DNA from: Coriaria nepalensis
Lineage: Eukaryota > Streptophyta > Magnoliopsida > Cucurbitales > Coriariaceae
Assembly (NCBI GenBank): GCA_027186245.1
Contig: CP114481.1
Coordinates: 23,405,501 to 23,469,500 of the forward strand
Direction: 5' to 3'
Length of the DNA: 64,000 nt
The notes beneath the pieces are model-generated. The model worked only from the letters and a program-made list of their open reading frames with translations. It did no database searches and was not told the origin of the DNA. The position numbers were made by a program, and so were the translations under genes. This document shows positions 34,109 through 46,028 of the stretch, one piece after another. How positions within the stretch are numbered: position 1 is the first letter of the stretch; each line of letters begins with the position of its first letter.

Positions 34109-37057
34109 ATTTAATTGGTTCGATGTGCTTTCAAACAATTTAATGATATAAAAAGACTGAATGATATGCTTTTTAAGGCTAAAATAATGCATTGTTGTCT
34201 TCAATAGATTAATTGCAAGTTATGTAAGAAAATCATGTTTCAAGGGTGAAAATAAAGTTCGTTCGAATAACTTTAGAATGATTTATTGACTAGAAGAAAC
34301 TCAGTGACATGACTTTAAGGCTAAACAAATGTATTGTTGCCTTCAGTAGATCAACTGCAAGTTTTGAACGAAAGTCATGTTTAAAGGCCGAAGTTCATTC
34401 GAAGTAATTTAGAATGATTTAATGACTAAAAGAGACGCAATACTATGCCTTTAAGGCTAAAAAAATGCACGGTTGCCTTCAAAAGATCAATTGCAACTTA
34501 TGCATGAAAGTCGTGTCTTAAATGCAAAAATATAATTGGTTCGAAGTGCTTTCAAACAATTTAATGAGATAAAAAGACTGAATGATATGCTTTTTAAGGC
34601 TAAAATAATGCATTGTTGTCTTCAATAGATTAATTGCAAGTTATGTAAGAAAATCAAGTTTGAAGGTTGAAAATAAAATTTGTTCGAATAAATTTAGAAT
34701 GATTTATTAACTAGAAGAAACTCAGTGACATGACTTTAAGGCTAAACAAATGTATTGTTGCCTTCAGTAGATCAACTGCAAGTTCTGCACGAAAGTCATG
34801 TTTTAAGGCCGAAGTTCATTCGAAGTAATTTAGAATGAATTAATGACTAAAAGAGACGCAATACTATGACTTTAAGGCTAAAAAAATGCATAGTTGCCTT
34901 CAATTGATCAATTACAAGTTACGCACGAAAGTCGTGTCTTAAATGCAAAAATAGAATTGGTTCGAAGTGTTTTCAAACAATTTAATGATATGAAAAGACT
35001 GAATGATATGCTTTTGAAGGCTAAAATAATGCATTGTTGTCTTCAATAGATTAATTGCAAGTTATGTAAGAAAATCATGTTTGAAGGGTGAAAATAAAAT
35101 TCGTACGAATAAATTTAGAATGATTTATTGACTAGAAGAAACTCAGTGACATCATTTTAAGGCTAAACAAATGCATTGTTGCCTTCAGTAGATCAACTGG
35201 AAGTTCTGCACGAAAGTCATGTTTAAAGGCTGAATTTCGTTCGAAGTAATTTAGAATGATTTATTGACTAAAAGAGACGCAATACAATGAGTTTAAGGCT
35301 AAAAAAATTCATAGTAGCCTTCAATATATCAATTACAAGTTATGCATGAAAGTCGTGCCTTAAATGCAAAAATAGGAGTGGTTCGAAGTGCTTTCAAACA
35401 ATTTAATGATATGAAAAGACTGAATGATATGCTTTTTAAGACTAAACTAATGCATTGTTGTCTTCAATAGAGTAATTGCAAGTTATGTAAGAAAATCATG
35501 TTTGAAGGGCGAAAATAAGATTCGTTTGAATTAATTTAGAATGACTTATTGACTAGAAGAGACTTAGTGACATGACTTTAAGGATAAACAAATGCAATGT
35601 TGCCTTCAGTAGATCAACTGCAAGTTATGCACGAAAGTCATGGTTAAAGACCGAATTTCATTCGAAGTAATTTACAATGATTTAATGACTAAAAGAGACA
35701 CAATAATATGACTTTTAGGCTAAAAAAATGCATAGTCGCCTTCAATAGATCAATTGCAACTTATGCATGAAAGTCGTGTCTTAAATGCAAAAATAGAATT
35801 GGTTCGAAGTGTTTTCAAACAATTTAATGATATGAAAAGACTGAATGATATGTTTTTTAAGACTAAAAGAATGCATTGTTGTCTTCAATAGGTTAATTGC
35901 AAAATATGTAATAAAATCATGTTTAATGGGTGGAAATAAAATTGGTTTGAATTAATTTAGAATGATTTAATGACTACAAGAGACTCAATGACATGAATTT
36001 AAGGCTAAACAAATGCATTATTGCCTTCAGTAGATCAACTGCAAGTTCTGCACGAAAGTCATGTTTAAAGGCCGAATTTCGTTTGAAGTGACTTAGAATG
36101 ATTTAATGACTAAAAGAGACGCAATAATATGACTTTAAGGTTAAAAAAATGCATAGTTGCCTTCAATAGATCAATTATCAGTTATGCATGAAAGTCGTGT
36201 CTTATATGCAAAAATAGAATTGGTTCAAAGTGCTTTCAAACAATTTAATGATATGAAAAGACTGAATGATATGCTTTTTAAGACTTAAAATAATGCATTG
36301 TTGTCTTCAATAGATTAATTGCAAGTTATGTAAGAAAATCTTGTTTGAAGGGTGCAAATAAAATTCGTTTGAATTAATTTAGAATGATTTATTAACTAGA
36401 AGACCCTCAGTGACATGACTTTAAGGCTAAAGAAATGCATTGTCGCCTTTAGTAGATCAACTGCAACTTATGCACGAAAGTCATGTTTAAAAGCGGAATT
36501 TCGTTGGAAGTAATTTAGAATGATTTAATGACTAGAAGAGACGCAATAATATGACTTTTAGGCTAAAAATATGCGTAGTTGCCTTCAATAGATCAATTGG
36601 AAATTATGCATGAAAGTCGTGTCTTAAATGCAAAAAATAGAATTGGTTCGGAGTGCTTTCAAACAATTTGATGATATGAAAAGACTGAATGATATACTTT
36701 TTAAGGCTAAAATAATGCATTGTTGTCTTCAATAGATTAAATGCAGGTTATGTAAGAAAATCATGTTTGAACGGCAAAAATAGAATTCATTTGAATTAAT
36801 TTAGAATTATTTAATGATAAGGAGAGACTCAATGACATAATTTTAACGCAAAACAAATGCATGGTTGCTTTCGATAGATCAACTGCAAGTTATGCACGAA
36901 AGTCATTTTTAAAGACCGAATTTCGTTCGAAGTGATTTAGAATGATTTAATGACTAAAAGAGACGCAATACTATGACTTTAAGGCTAAAAAAATGCATAG
37001 TTGCCTTCAATTGATCAATTACAAGTTACGCATGAAAGTCGTGTCTTAAATGCGAAA

Positions 37058-37336
37058 ATAGAATTGGTTCGAAGTGTTTTCAAACTATTTAATGATATGA
37101 AAAGACTGAATGATATGCTTTTTCAGGCTAAAATAATGCATTGTTGTCTTCAATAGATTAATCGCAAGTTATGTAAGAAAGTGATGTTTAAAGGCCGAAG
37201 TTCATTCGAAGTAATTTAGAATGATTTAATGACTAAAAGAGGCGCAATACTATGACTTTAGGGCTAAAAAAATGCACGGTTGCCTTCAAAAGATCAATTG
37301 CAACTTATGCATGAAATTCGTGTCTTAAATGCAAAA
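37058..37336 (+). repeat. 279-bp dimer, A/B fusion
   Basis: The A subunit reads to GATTAATCGCAAGTTATG, then TAAGAAAGTGATGTTTAAAG of B-type, then CCGAAGTTCATTCG and a full C with CACGGTTGCC. The A starts with the ordinary TAGAATTGG and has TTTTTCAGGC, unlike the TAGCATTGG dimers, so the fusion has recombined with different A starts. Confidence 0.85.
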
Positions 37337-38877
37337 ATATAATTGGTTCGAAGTGTTTTCAAACAATTTAATGATATGAAAAGACTGATTGATATGTTTT
37401 TTAAGGCTAAAAGAATGCATTGTTGTCTTCAATAGGTTAATTGCAAAATATGTAATAAAATCATGATTGAAGGGCAAAAATAGAATTCATTCGAATTAAT
37501 TTAGAATGATTAAATGATAAGGAGAGACTCAATGAAATGATTTTAAGGCAAAACAAATGCATTGTTGCTTTCAATAGATCAACTGCAAGTGATGCACGAA
37601 AGTCATTTTTAAAGACCGAATTTCGTTCGAAGTGATTTAGAATGATTTAATGACTAAAAGAGACGCAGTAATATGACTTTAAGGATAGAAAAATGCATAG
37701 TTGCCTTCAATAGGTCAATTAAAAGTTATGCATGAAAGTCGTGTCTTAAATGCAAAAATAGCATTGGTTCGAAGTGCTTTCAAACTATTTAATGATATGA
37801 AAAGACTGAATGATATGCTTTTTAAGGCTAAAATAATGCATTGTTGTCTTCAATAGATTAATCGCAAGTTATGCAAGAAAGTGATGTTTAAAGGCCGAAG
37901 TTCATTCAAAGTAATTTAGAATGATTTAATGACTAAAAGAGACGCAATACTATGACTTTAAGGCTAAAAAATGCACGGTTGCCTTCAAAAGATCAATTGC
38001 AACTTATGCATGAAATTCGTGTCTTAAATGCAAAAATATAATTGGTTCGAAGTGCTTTCAAACAATTTAATTATATAAAAAGACTGAATGATATGCTTTT
38101 TAAGGCTAAAATAATGCATTGTTGTCTGCAATAGATTAACTGCAAGTTATGTAAGAAAATCATGTTTGAAGGGTGAAAATAAAATTCGTTCGAGAAAATT
38201 TAGAATGATTTATTGACTAGAAGAAACTCAGTGACATGACTTTAAGGCTAAACAAATGTATTGTTGCCTTCAGTAGATCAACTGCAAGTTCTGCATGAAA
38301 GTCATGTTTAAAGGCCGAAGTTCATTCGAAGTAATTTAGAATGAATTAATGACTAAAAGAGACGCAATACTATGACTTTAAGGCTAAAAAAATGCATAGT
38401 TGCCTTCAATTGATCAATTACAAGTTACGCATGAAAGTCGTGTCTTAAATGCAAAAATAGAATTGGTTCGAAGTGTTTTCAAATAATTTAATGATATGAA
38501 AAGACTGAATGATATGCTTTTTAAGACTAAAATAATGCATTGTTGTCTTCAATAGATTAATTGCAAGTTATGTAGGAAAATCATGTTTGAAGGGCGAAAA
38601 TAAAATTCGTTTGAATTAATTTAGAATGATTTATTGACTAGAAGAGACTTAGTGACATGACTTTAAGGATAAACAAATGCAATGTTGCCTTCAGCAGATC
38701 AACTGCAAGTTATGCACGAAAGTCATGGTAAAAGGCCGAATTTCGTTCGAAGTAATTTAGAATAATTTAATGACTAAAAGAGATGATATAATATGACTTT
38801 TAGGCTAAAAAAATGCATAGTTGTCGTCAATAGATCAATTGCAACTTATGCATGAAAGTCGTGCCTTAAATGCGAAA
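37337..38877. repeat. Multi-unit block repeated at a 1962-bp offset (first copy)
   Basis: Units 37337, 37758, 38036 and 38457 correspond in order to 39299, 39720, 39999 and 40419. Markers are GACTGATTGATATG with AAAATATGTAATAAAATC in the first, TAGCATTGG and the A/B fusion in the second, TTTAATTATATAAAAAG in the third, and GTGTTTTCAAATAATTT in the fourth. The offset, 14 subunits, is not a multiple of the 421-bp trimer because one dimer lies in each period. The same order starting at 33414 suggests an older copy. Confidence 0.8.
37758..38035 (+). repeat. 278-bp dimer, A/B fusion (TAGCATTGG type)
   Basis: It starts TAGCATTGGTTCG with CAAACTATTTAATG, then GATTAATCGCAAGTTATG and CAAGAAAGTGATG at the A-to-B switch, then AAGTTCATTCAAAG and a complete C. 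One A is missing from the A-run in GGCTAAAAAATGCAC, giving 278 bp. Confidence 0.86.
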
Positions 38878-39298
38878 ATAGAATTGGTTCGAAGTGTTTT
38901 CCAACAATTTAATGATATGAAAAGACTGAATGATATGCTTTTTAAGTCTAAAATAATGCATTGTTGTCTTCAATAGATTAATTGCAAGTTATGTAAGAAA
39001 ATCATGTTTAATGGATGGAAATAAAATTTGTTCGAATAAATTTAGAATGATTTAATGATAAGGAGAGACTCAACGAAATGATTTTAAGGCAGAACAAATG
39101 CATTGTTGCTTTCAATAGATCAACTGCAAGTGATGCACGAAAGTCATTTTTAAAGACCGAATTTCGTTCGAAGTGATTTAGAATGATTTAATGACTAAAA
39201 GAGACGCAATAATATGACTTTTAGGCTAAAAAAATGCACAGTTGCCTTCAATAGATCAATTGCAACTTATGCATGAAATTCGTGTCTTAAATGCAAAA

Positions 39299-40839
39299 AT
39301 AGAATTGGTTCAAAGTGTTTTCAAACAATTTAATGATATGAAAAGACTGATTGATATGTTTTTTAAGACTAAAAGAATGCATTGTTGTCTTCAATAGGTT
39401 AATTGCAAAATATGTAATAAAATCAGGATTGAAGGGCAAAAATAGAATTCATTCGAATTAATTTAGAATGATTAAATGATAAGGAGAGACTCAATGAAAT
39501 GATTTTAAGGCAAAACAAATGCATTGTTGCTTTCAATAGATCAACTGCAAGTGATGCACGAAAGTCATTTTTAAAGACCGAATTTCGTTCGAAGTGATTT
39601 AGAATGATTTAATGACTAAAAGAGACGCAGTAATATGACTTTAAGGATAGAAAAATGCATAGTTGCCTTCAATAGGTCAATTAAAAGTTATGCATGAAAG
39701 TCGTGTCTTAAATGCAAAAATAGCATTGGTTCGAAGTGCTTTCAAACAATTTAATGATATGAAAAGACTGAATGATATGCTTTTTAAGGCTAAAATAATG
39801 CATTGTTGTCTTCAATAGATTAATCGCAAGTTATGTAAGAAAGTGATGTTTAAAGGCCGAAGTTCATTCGAAGTAATTTAGAATGATTTAATGACTAAAA
39901 GAGACGCAATACTATGACTTTAAGGCTAAAAAAATGCACGGTTGCCTTCAAAAGATCAATTGCAACTTATGCGTGAAATTCGTGTCTTAAATGCAAAAAT
40001 ATAATTGGTTCGAAGCACTTTCAAACAATTTAATTATATAAAAAGACTGAATGATATGCTTTTTAAGGCTAAAATAATGCATTGTTGTCTTCAATAGATT
40101 AATTGCAAGTTCTGTAAGAAAATCATGTTTGAAGGGCGAAAATTGAATTTGTCAAATTAATTTTGGATGATTTATTGACTAGAAGAAACTCAGTGACATG
40201 ACTTTAAGGCTAAACAAATGTATTGTTGCCTTCAGTAGATCAACTGCATGTTCTGCACGAAAGTCATGTTTAAAGGCCGAAGTTCATTCGAAGTAATTTA
40301 GAATGAATTAATGACTAAAAGAGACGCAATACTATGACTTTAAGGCTAAAAAAATGCATAGTTGCCTTCAATTGATCAATTACAAGTTAGGCATGAAAGT
40401 CGTGTCTTAAATGCAAAAATAGAATTGGTTCGAAGTGTTTTCAAATAATTTAATGATATGAAAAGACTGAATGATATGCTTTTTAAGACTAAAATAATGC
40501 ATTGTTGTCTTCAATAGATTAATTGCAAGTAATGTAAGAAAATCATGTTTGAAGGGCGAAAATAAAATTCGTTTGAATTAATTTAGAATGATTTATTGAC
40601 TAGAAGAGACTTAGTGACATGACTTTAAGGATAAACAAATGCAATGTTGCCTTCAGTAGATCAACTGCAAGTTATGCACGAAAGTCATGGTAAAAGGCCG
40701 AATTTCGTTCGAAGTGATTTAGAATGATTTAACGACTAAAAGAGACGCAATAATATGATTTTAAGGCTAAAAAAATGCACGGTTGCCTTCAAAAGATCAA
40801 TTGCAACTTATGCATGAAAGTCGTGTCTTAAATGCAAAA
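39299..40839. repeat. Multi-unit block repeated at a 1962-bp offset (second copy)
   Basis: Partner of 37337-38877. Differences include the ordinary TAGAATTGG start of its first unit (the partner has TATAATTGG), GCGTGAAATTCG near 39973 and TGTCAAATTAATTTTGG in the third unit's B. Its last units also form the start of the 1263-bp HOR that follows. Confidence 0.8.
39720..39998 (+). repeat. 279-bp dimer, A/B fusion (TAGCATTGG type)
   Basis: Same type as 37758, with TTATGTAAGAAAGTGATG rather than TTATGCAAGAAAGTGATG at the junction and AAACAATTTAATG in A. The TAAGAAAG form is also seen in the dimer at 37058, so junction variants have been exchanged between dimers. Confidence 0.85.
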
Positions 40840-42860
40840 ATATAATTGGTTCGAAGTGCTTTCAAACAATTTAATGATATAAAAAGACTGAATGATATGG
40901 TTTTTAAGGCTAAAATAATGCATTGTTGTCTTCAATAGATTAATTGCAAGTTATGTAAGAAAATCATGTTTGAAGGGTGAAAATAAAATTTGTTCGAATA
41001 AATTAAGAATCATTTAATGATAAGGAGAGACTCAATGAAATGATTTTAAGGCAAAACAAATGCATTGTTGCTTTCAATAGATCAACTCCAAGTGATGCAC
41101 GAAAGTCATTTTTAAAGGCCGAAGTTCATTCGAAGTAATTTAGAATGACTTAATGACTAAAAGAGACGCAATACTATGACTTTAAGGCTAAAAAAATGCA
41201 CGGTTGCCTTCAAAAGATCAATTGCAACTTATGCATGAAATTCGTGTCTTAAATGCAAAAATATAATTGGTTCGAAGTGCTTTCAAACAATTTAATTATA
41301 TAAAAAGACTGAATGATATGCTTTTTAAGGCTAAAATAATGCATTGTTGTCTTCAATAGATTAATTGAAAGTTATGTAAGAAAATCATGTTTGAAGGGTG
41401 AAAATAAAATTCGTTCGAATAAATTTAGAATGATTTATTGACTAGAAGAAACTCAGTGACATGACTTTAAGGCTAAACAAATGTATTGTTGCCTTCAGTA
41501 GATCAACTGTAAGTTCTGCACGAAAGTCATGTTTAAAGGCTGAAGTTCATTCGAAGTAATTTAGAATGAATTAATGACTAAAAGAGACGCAATACTATGA
41601 CTTTAAGGCTAAAAAAATGCATAGTTGCCTTCAATTGATCAATTACAAGTTACGCATGAAAGTCGTGTCTTAAATGCAAAAATAGAATTGGTTCGAAGTG
41701 TTTTCAAACAATTTAATGATATGAAAAGACTGAATGATATGCTTTTTAAGACTAAAATAATGCATTGTTGTCTTCAATAGAGTAATTGCAAGTTATGTAA
41801 GAAAATCATGTTTGAAGGGCGAAAATAAGATTCGTTTGAATTAATTTAGAATGATTTATTGACTAGAAGAGACTTAGTGACATGACTTTAAGGATAAACA
41901 AATGCAATGTTGCCTTCAGTAGATCAACTGCAAGTTATGCACAAAAGTCATGGTAAAAGGCCGAATTTCGTTCGAAGTGATTTAGAATGATTTAACGACT
42001 AAAAGAGACGCAATAATATGATTTTAAGGCTAAAAAAATGCACGGTTGCCTTCAAAAGATCAATTGCAACTTATGCATGAAAGTCGTGTCTTAAATGCAA
42101 AAATATAATTGGTTCGAAGTGCTTTCAAACAATTTAATGATATAAAAAGACTGAATGATATGCTTTTTAAGGCTAAAATAATGCATTGTTGTCTTCAATA
42201 GATTAATTGCAAGTTATGTAAGAAAATCATGTTTGAAGGGTGAAAATAAAATTTGTTCGAATAAATTAAGAATCATTTAATGATAAGGAGAGACTCAATG
42301 AAATGATTTTAAGGCAAAACAAATGCATTGTTGCTTTCAATAGATCAACTCCAAGTGATGCACGAAAGTCATTTTTAAAGGCCGAAGTTCATTCGAAGTA
42401 ATTTAGAATGACTTAATGACTAAAAGAGACGCAATACTATGACTTTAAGGCTAAAAAAATGCACGGTTGCCTTCAAAAGATCAATTGCAACTTATGCATG
42501 AAATTCGTGTCTTAAATGCAAAAATATAATTGGTTCGAAGTGCTTTCAAACAATTTAATTATATAAAAAGACTGAATGATATGCTTTTTAAGGCTAAAAT
42601 AATGCATTGTTGTCTTCAATAGATTAATTGAAAGTTATGTAAGAAAATCATGTTTGAAGGGTGAAAATAAAATTCGTTCGAATAAATTTAGAATGATTTA
42701 TTGACTAGAAGAAACTCAGTGACATGACTTTAAGGCTAAACAAATGTATTGTTGCCTTCAGTAGATCAACTGTAAGTTCTGCACGAAAGTCATGTTTAAA
42801 GGCCGAAGTTCATTCGAAGTAATTTAGAATGATTTAATGACTAAAAGAGACGCATTACTA
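39999..42860. repeat. 3-unit HOR, 1263 bp, about 2.3 copies
   Basis: Units 39999, 40419, 40840 are repeated by 41261, 41682, 42103, and unit 42524 begins a third copy. Shared markers are TTTAATTATATAAAAAG, GTATTGTTGCCTTCAG and AGTTCATTCGAAG in the first; GGATAAACAAATGCAATG and TTTAACGACTAAAAG in the second; AAATTAAGAATCATTTAATG with ATCAACTCCAAGTGATG in the third. The later copies also share TTGAAAGTTATG and ACTGTAAGTTCTGC. The match ends near 42830-42860. Confidence 0.83.
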
Positions 42861-43786
42861 TGACTTTAAGGCTAAAAAAATGCATAGTTGCCTTCAATTG
42901 ATCAATTACAAGTTACGCATGAAAGTCGTGTCTTAAATGCAAAAATAGAATTGGTTCGTAGTGTTTTCAAACAATTTAATGATATGAAAAGACTGAATGA
43001 TATGCTTTTTAAGGCTTAAATAATGCATTGTTGTCTTCAATAGATTAATTGCAAGTTATGTAAGAAAATCATGTTTGAAGGGTGAAAATAAAATTCGTAC
43101 GAATAAATTTAGAATGATTTATTGACTAGAAGAAACTCAGTGACATCACTTTAAGGCTAAACAAATGCAATGTTGCCTTCAGTAGATCAACTGCAAGTTA
43201 TGCACGAAAGTCATGGTAAAAGACCGAATTTCGTTCGAAGTAATTTAGAATGATTTAATGACTAAAAGAGATGCAATAATATGACTTTTAGGCTAAAAAA
43301 ATGCATAGTTGCCTTCAATAGATCAATTGCAACTTATGCATGAAAGTCGTGTCTTAAATGCGAAAATAGAATTGGTTCGAAGTGTTTTCCAATAATTTAA
43401 TGATATGAAAAGACTGAATGATATGCTTTTTAAGTCTAAAATAATGCATTGTTGTCTTCAATAGATTAATTGCAAGTTATGTAAGAAAATCATGATTAAT
43501 GGGTGGAAATAAAATTTGTTCGAATAAATTTAGAATGATTCAATGATAAGGAGAGACTTAGTGAAATGATTTTAAGGCAAAACAAATGCATTGTTGCTTT
43601 CAATAGATCAACTGCAATTGATGCACGAAAGTCATTTTTAAAGACCGAATTTCGTTCAAAGTGATCTAGAATGATTTAATGACTAAAAGAGACGCAGTAA
43701 TATGACTTTAAGGATAGAAAAATGCATAGTTGCCTTCAATAGGTCAATTAAAAGTTATGCATGAAAGTCGTGTCTTAAATGCAAAA

Positions 43787-44065
43787 ATAGCATTGGTTCG
43801 AAGTGCTTTCAAACTATTTAATGATATGAAAAGACTGAATGATATGCTTTTTAAGGCTAAAATAATGCATTGTTGTCTTCAATAGATTAATCGCAAGTTA
43901 TGCAAGAAAGTGATGTTTAAAGGCCGAAGTTCATTCGAAGTAATTTAGAATGATTTAATGACTAAAAGAGACGCAATACTATGACTTTAGGGCTAAAAAA
44001 ATGCACGGTTGCCTTCAAAAGATCAATTGCAACTTATGCATGAAATTCGTGTCTTAAATGCAAAA
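43787..44065 (+). repeat. 279-bp dimer, A/B fusion, first copy of the 1121-bp repeat
   Basis: A TAGCATTGG start, AAACTATTTAATG, the A-to-B switch at ATCGCAAGTTATGC and AAGAAAGTGATG, then AAGTTCATTCGAAG and a C with TTTAGGGCTAAAAAAATGCAC. It appears identical to the dimer at 44908. Confidence 0.88.
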
Positions 44066-44907
44066 ATATAATTGGTTCGAAGTGCTTTCAAACAATTTAA
44101 TGATATAGAAAGACTGAATGATATGCTTTTTAAGGCTAAAATAATGCATTTTTGTCTTCAATAGATTTATTGCAAGTTATGTAAGAAAATCATGTTTGAA
44201 GGGTGAAAATAAAATTCGTTCGAATAAATTTAGAATGATTTATTGACTAGAAGAAACTCAGTGACATCACTTTAAGGCTAAACAAATGCAATGTTGCCTT
44301 CAGTAGATCAACTGCAAGTTATGCACGAAAGTCATGGTAAAAGACCGAATTTCGTTCGAAGTAATTTAGAATGATTTAATGACTAAAAGAGATGCAATAA
44401 TATGACTTTTAGGCTAAAAAAATGCATAGTTGCCTTCAATAGATCAATTGCAACTTATGCATGAAAGTCGTGTCTTAAATGCGAAAATAGAATTGGTTCG
44501 AAGTGTTTTCCAATAATTTAATGATATGAAAAGACTGAATGATATGCTTTTTAAGTCTAAAATAATGCATTGTTGTCTTCAATAGATTAATTGCAAGTTA
44601 TGTAAGAAAATCATGATTAATGGGTGGAAATAAAATTTGTTCGAATAAATTTAGAATGATTCAATGATAAGGAGAGACTTAGTGAAATGATTTTAAGGCA
44701 AAACAAATGCATTGTTGCTTTCAATAGATCAACTGCAATTGATGCACGAAAGTCATTTTTAAAGACCGAATTTCGTTCAAAGTGATCTAGAATGATTTAA
44801 TGACTAAAAGAGACGCAGTAATATGACTTTAAGGATAGAAAAATGCATAGTTGCCTTCAATAGGTCAATTAAAAGTTATGCATGAAAGTCGTGTCTTAAA
44901 TGCAAAA

Positions 44908-45186
44908 ATAGCATTGGTTCGAAGTGCTTTCAAACTATTTAATGATATGAAAAGACTGAATGATATGCTTTTTAAGGCTAAAATAATGCATTGTTGTCTT
45001 CAATAGATTAATCGCAAGTTATGCAAGAAAGTGATGTTTAAAGGCCGAAGTTCATTCGAAGTAATTTAGAATGATTTAATGACTAAAAGAGACGCAATAC
45101 TATGACTTTAGGGCTAAAAAAATGCACGGTTGCCTTCAAAAGATCAATTGCAACTTATGCATGAAATTCGTGTCTTAAATGCAAAA
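44908..45186 (+). repeat. 279-bp dimer, A/B fusion, second copy of the 1121-bp repeat
   Basis: Same sequence as 43787-44065 as far as I can read, 1121 bp downstream. It is the last A/B dimer in the window; none occurs after 45187. Confidence 0.88.
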
Positions 45187-46028
45187 ATATAATTGGTTCG
45201 AAGTGCTTTCAAACAATTTAATGATATAGAAAGACTGAATGATATGCTTTTTAAGGCTAAAATAATGCATTTTTGTCTTCAATAGATTTATTGCAAGTTA
45301 TGTAAGAAAATCATGTTTGAAGGGTGAAAATAAAATTCGTTCGAATAAATTTAGAATGATTTATTGACTAGAAGAAACTCAGTGACATGACTTTAAGGCT
45401 AATCAAATGTATTGTTGCCTTCAGTAGATCAACTGCAAGTTCTGCACGAAAGTCATGTTTAAAGGCCGAAGTTCATTCGAAGTAATTTAGAATGATTTAA
45501 TGACTAAAAGAGACGCATTACTATGACTTTAAGGCTAAAAAAATGCATAGTTGCCTTCAATTGATCAATTACAAGTTACGCATGAAAGTCGTGTCTTAAA
45601 TACAAAAATAGAATTGGTTCGTAGTGTTTTCAAACAATTTAATGATATGAAAAGACTGAATGATATGCTTTTTAAGGCTAAAATAATGCATTGTTGTCTT
45701 CAATAGATTAATTGCAAGTTATGTAAGAAAATCATGTTTGAAGGGTGAAAATAAAATTCGTACGAATAAATTTAGAATGATTTATTGACTAGAAGAAACT
45801 CAGTGACATCACTTTAAGGCTAAACAAATGCATTGTTGCCTTCAGTAGATCAACTGCAAGTTCTGCACGAAAGTCTTGTTTAAAGGCCGAATTTCGTTCG
45901 AGGTAATTTAGCATGATTTAATGACTAAAAGAGACGCAATACTATGAGTTTAAGGCTAAAAAAATGCATAGTAGCCTTCAATATATGAATTACAAATTAT
46001 GCATGAAAGTCGTGCCTTAAATGCAAAA

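Larger units (their letters stand above)
43100..45388. repeat. 1121-bp tandem duplication, apparently identical copies
   Basis: Bases 43100-44267 match 44221-45388 at an offset of exactly 1121 bp. I read the two copies against each other and saw no mismatch, including at rare variants: GATTCAATGATAAGG, AACTGCAATTGATGC, TTCAAAGTGATCTAG, TAGCATTGG, GATATAGAAAGACTG and AATGCATTTTTGTC. The copies part at GTACG/GTTCG on the left and CATCAC/CATGAC on the right. The period is 8 subunits (421+279+421), so it contains one A/B dimer. This looks like the most recent duplication in the window. Confidence 0.88.
33414..46028. repeat. Domain 5: blocks built around an A/B-fusion dimer
   Basis: Units start at 33414, 33834, 34109, 34530, 34951, 35372, 35793, 36214, 36637, 37058, 37337, 37758, 38036, 38457, 38878, 39299, 39720, 39999, 40419, 40840, 41261, 41682, 42103, 42524, 42945, 43366, 43787, 44066, 44487, 44908, 45187 and 45608. 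Six dimers (33834, 37058, 37758, 39720, 43787, 44908) share an A/B fusion. Other markers are the B form GATAAGGAGAGACTC, C copies with CACGGTTGCC, A starts TATAATTGG and TAGCATTGG, and B forms GTATTGTTGCCTTCAG. Blocks repeat at offsets of 1121, 1263 and 1962 bp. Confidence 0.87.
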
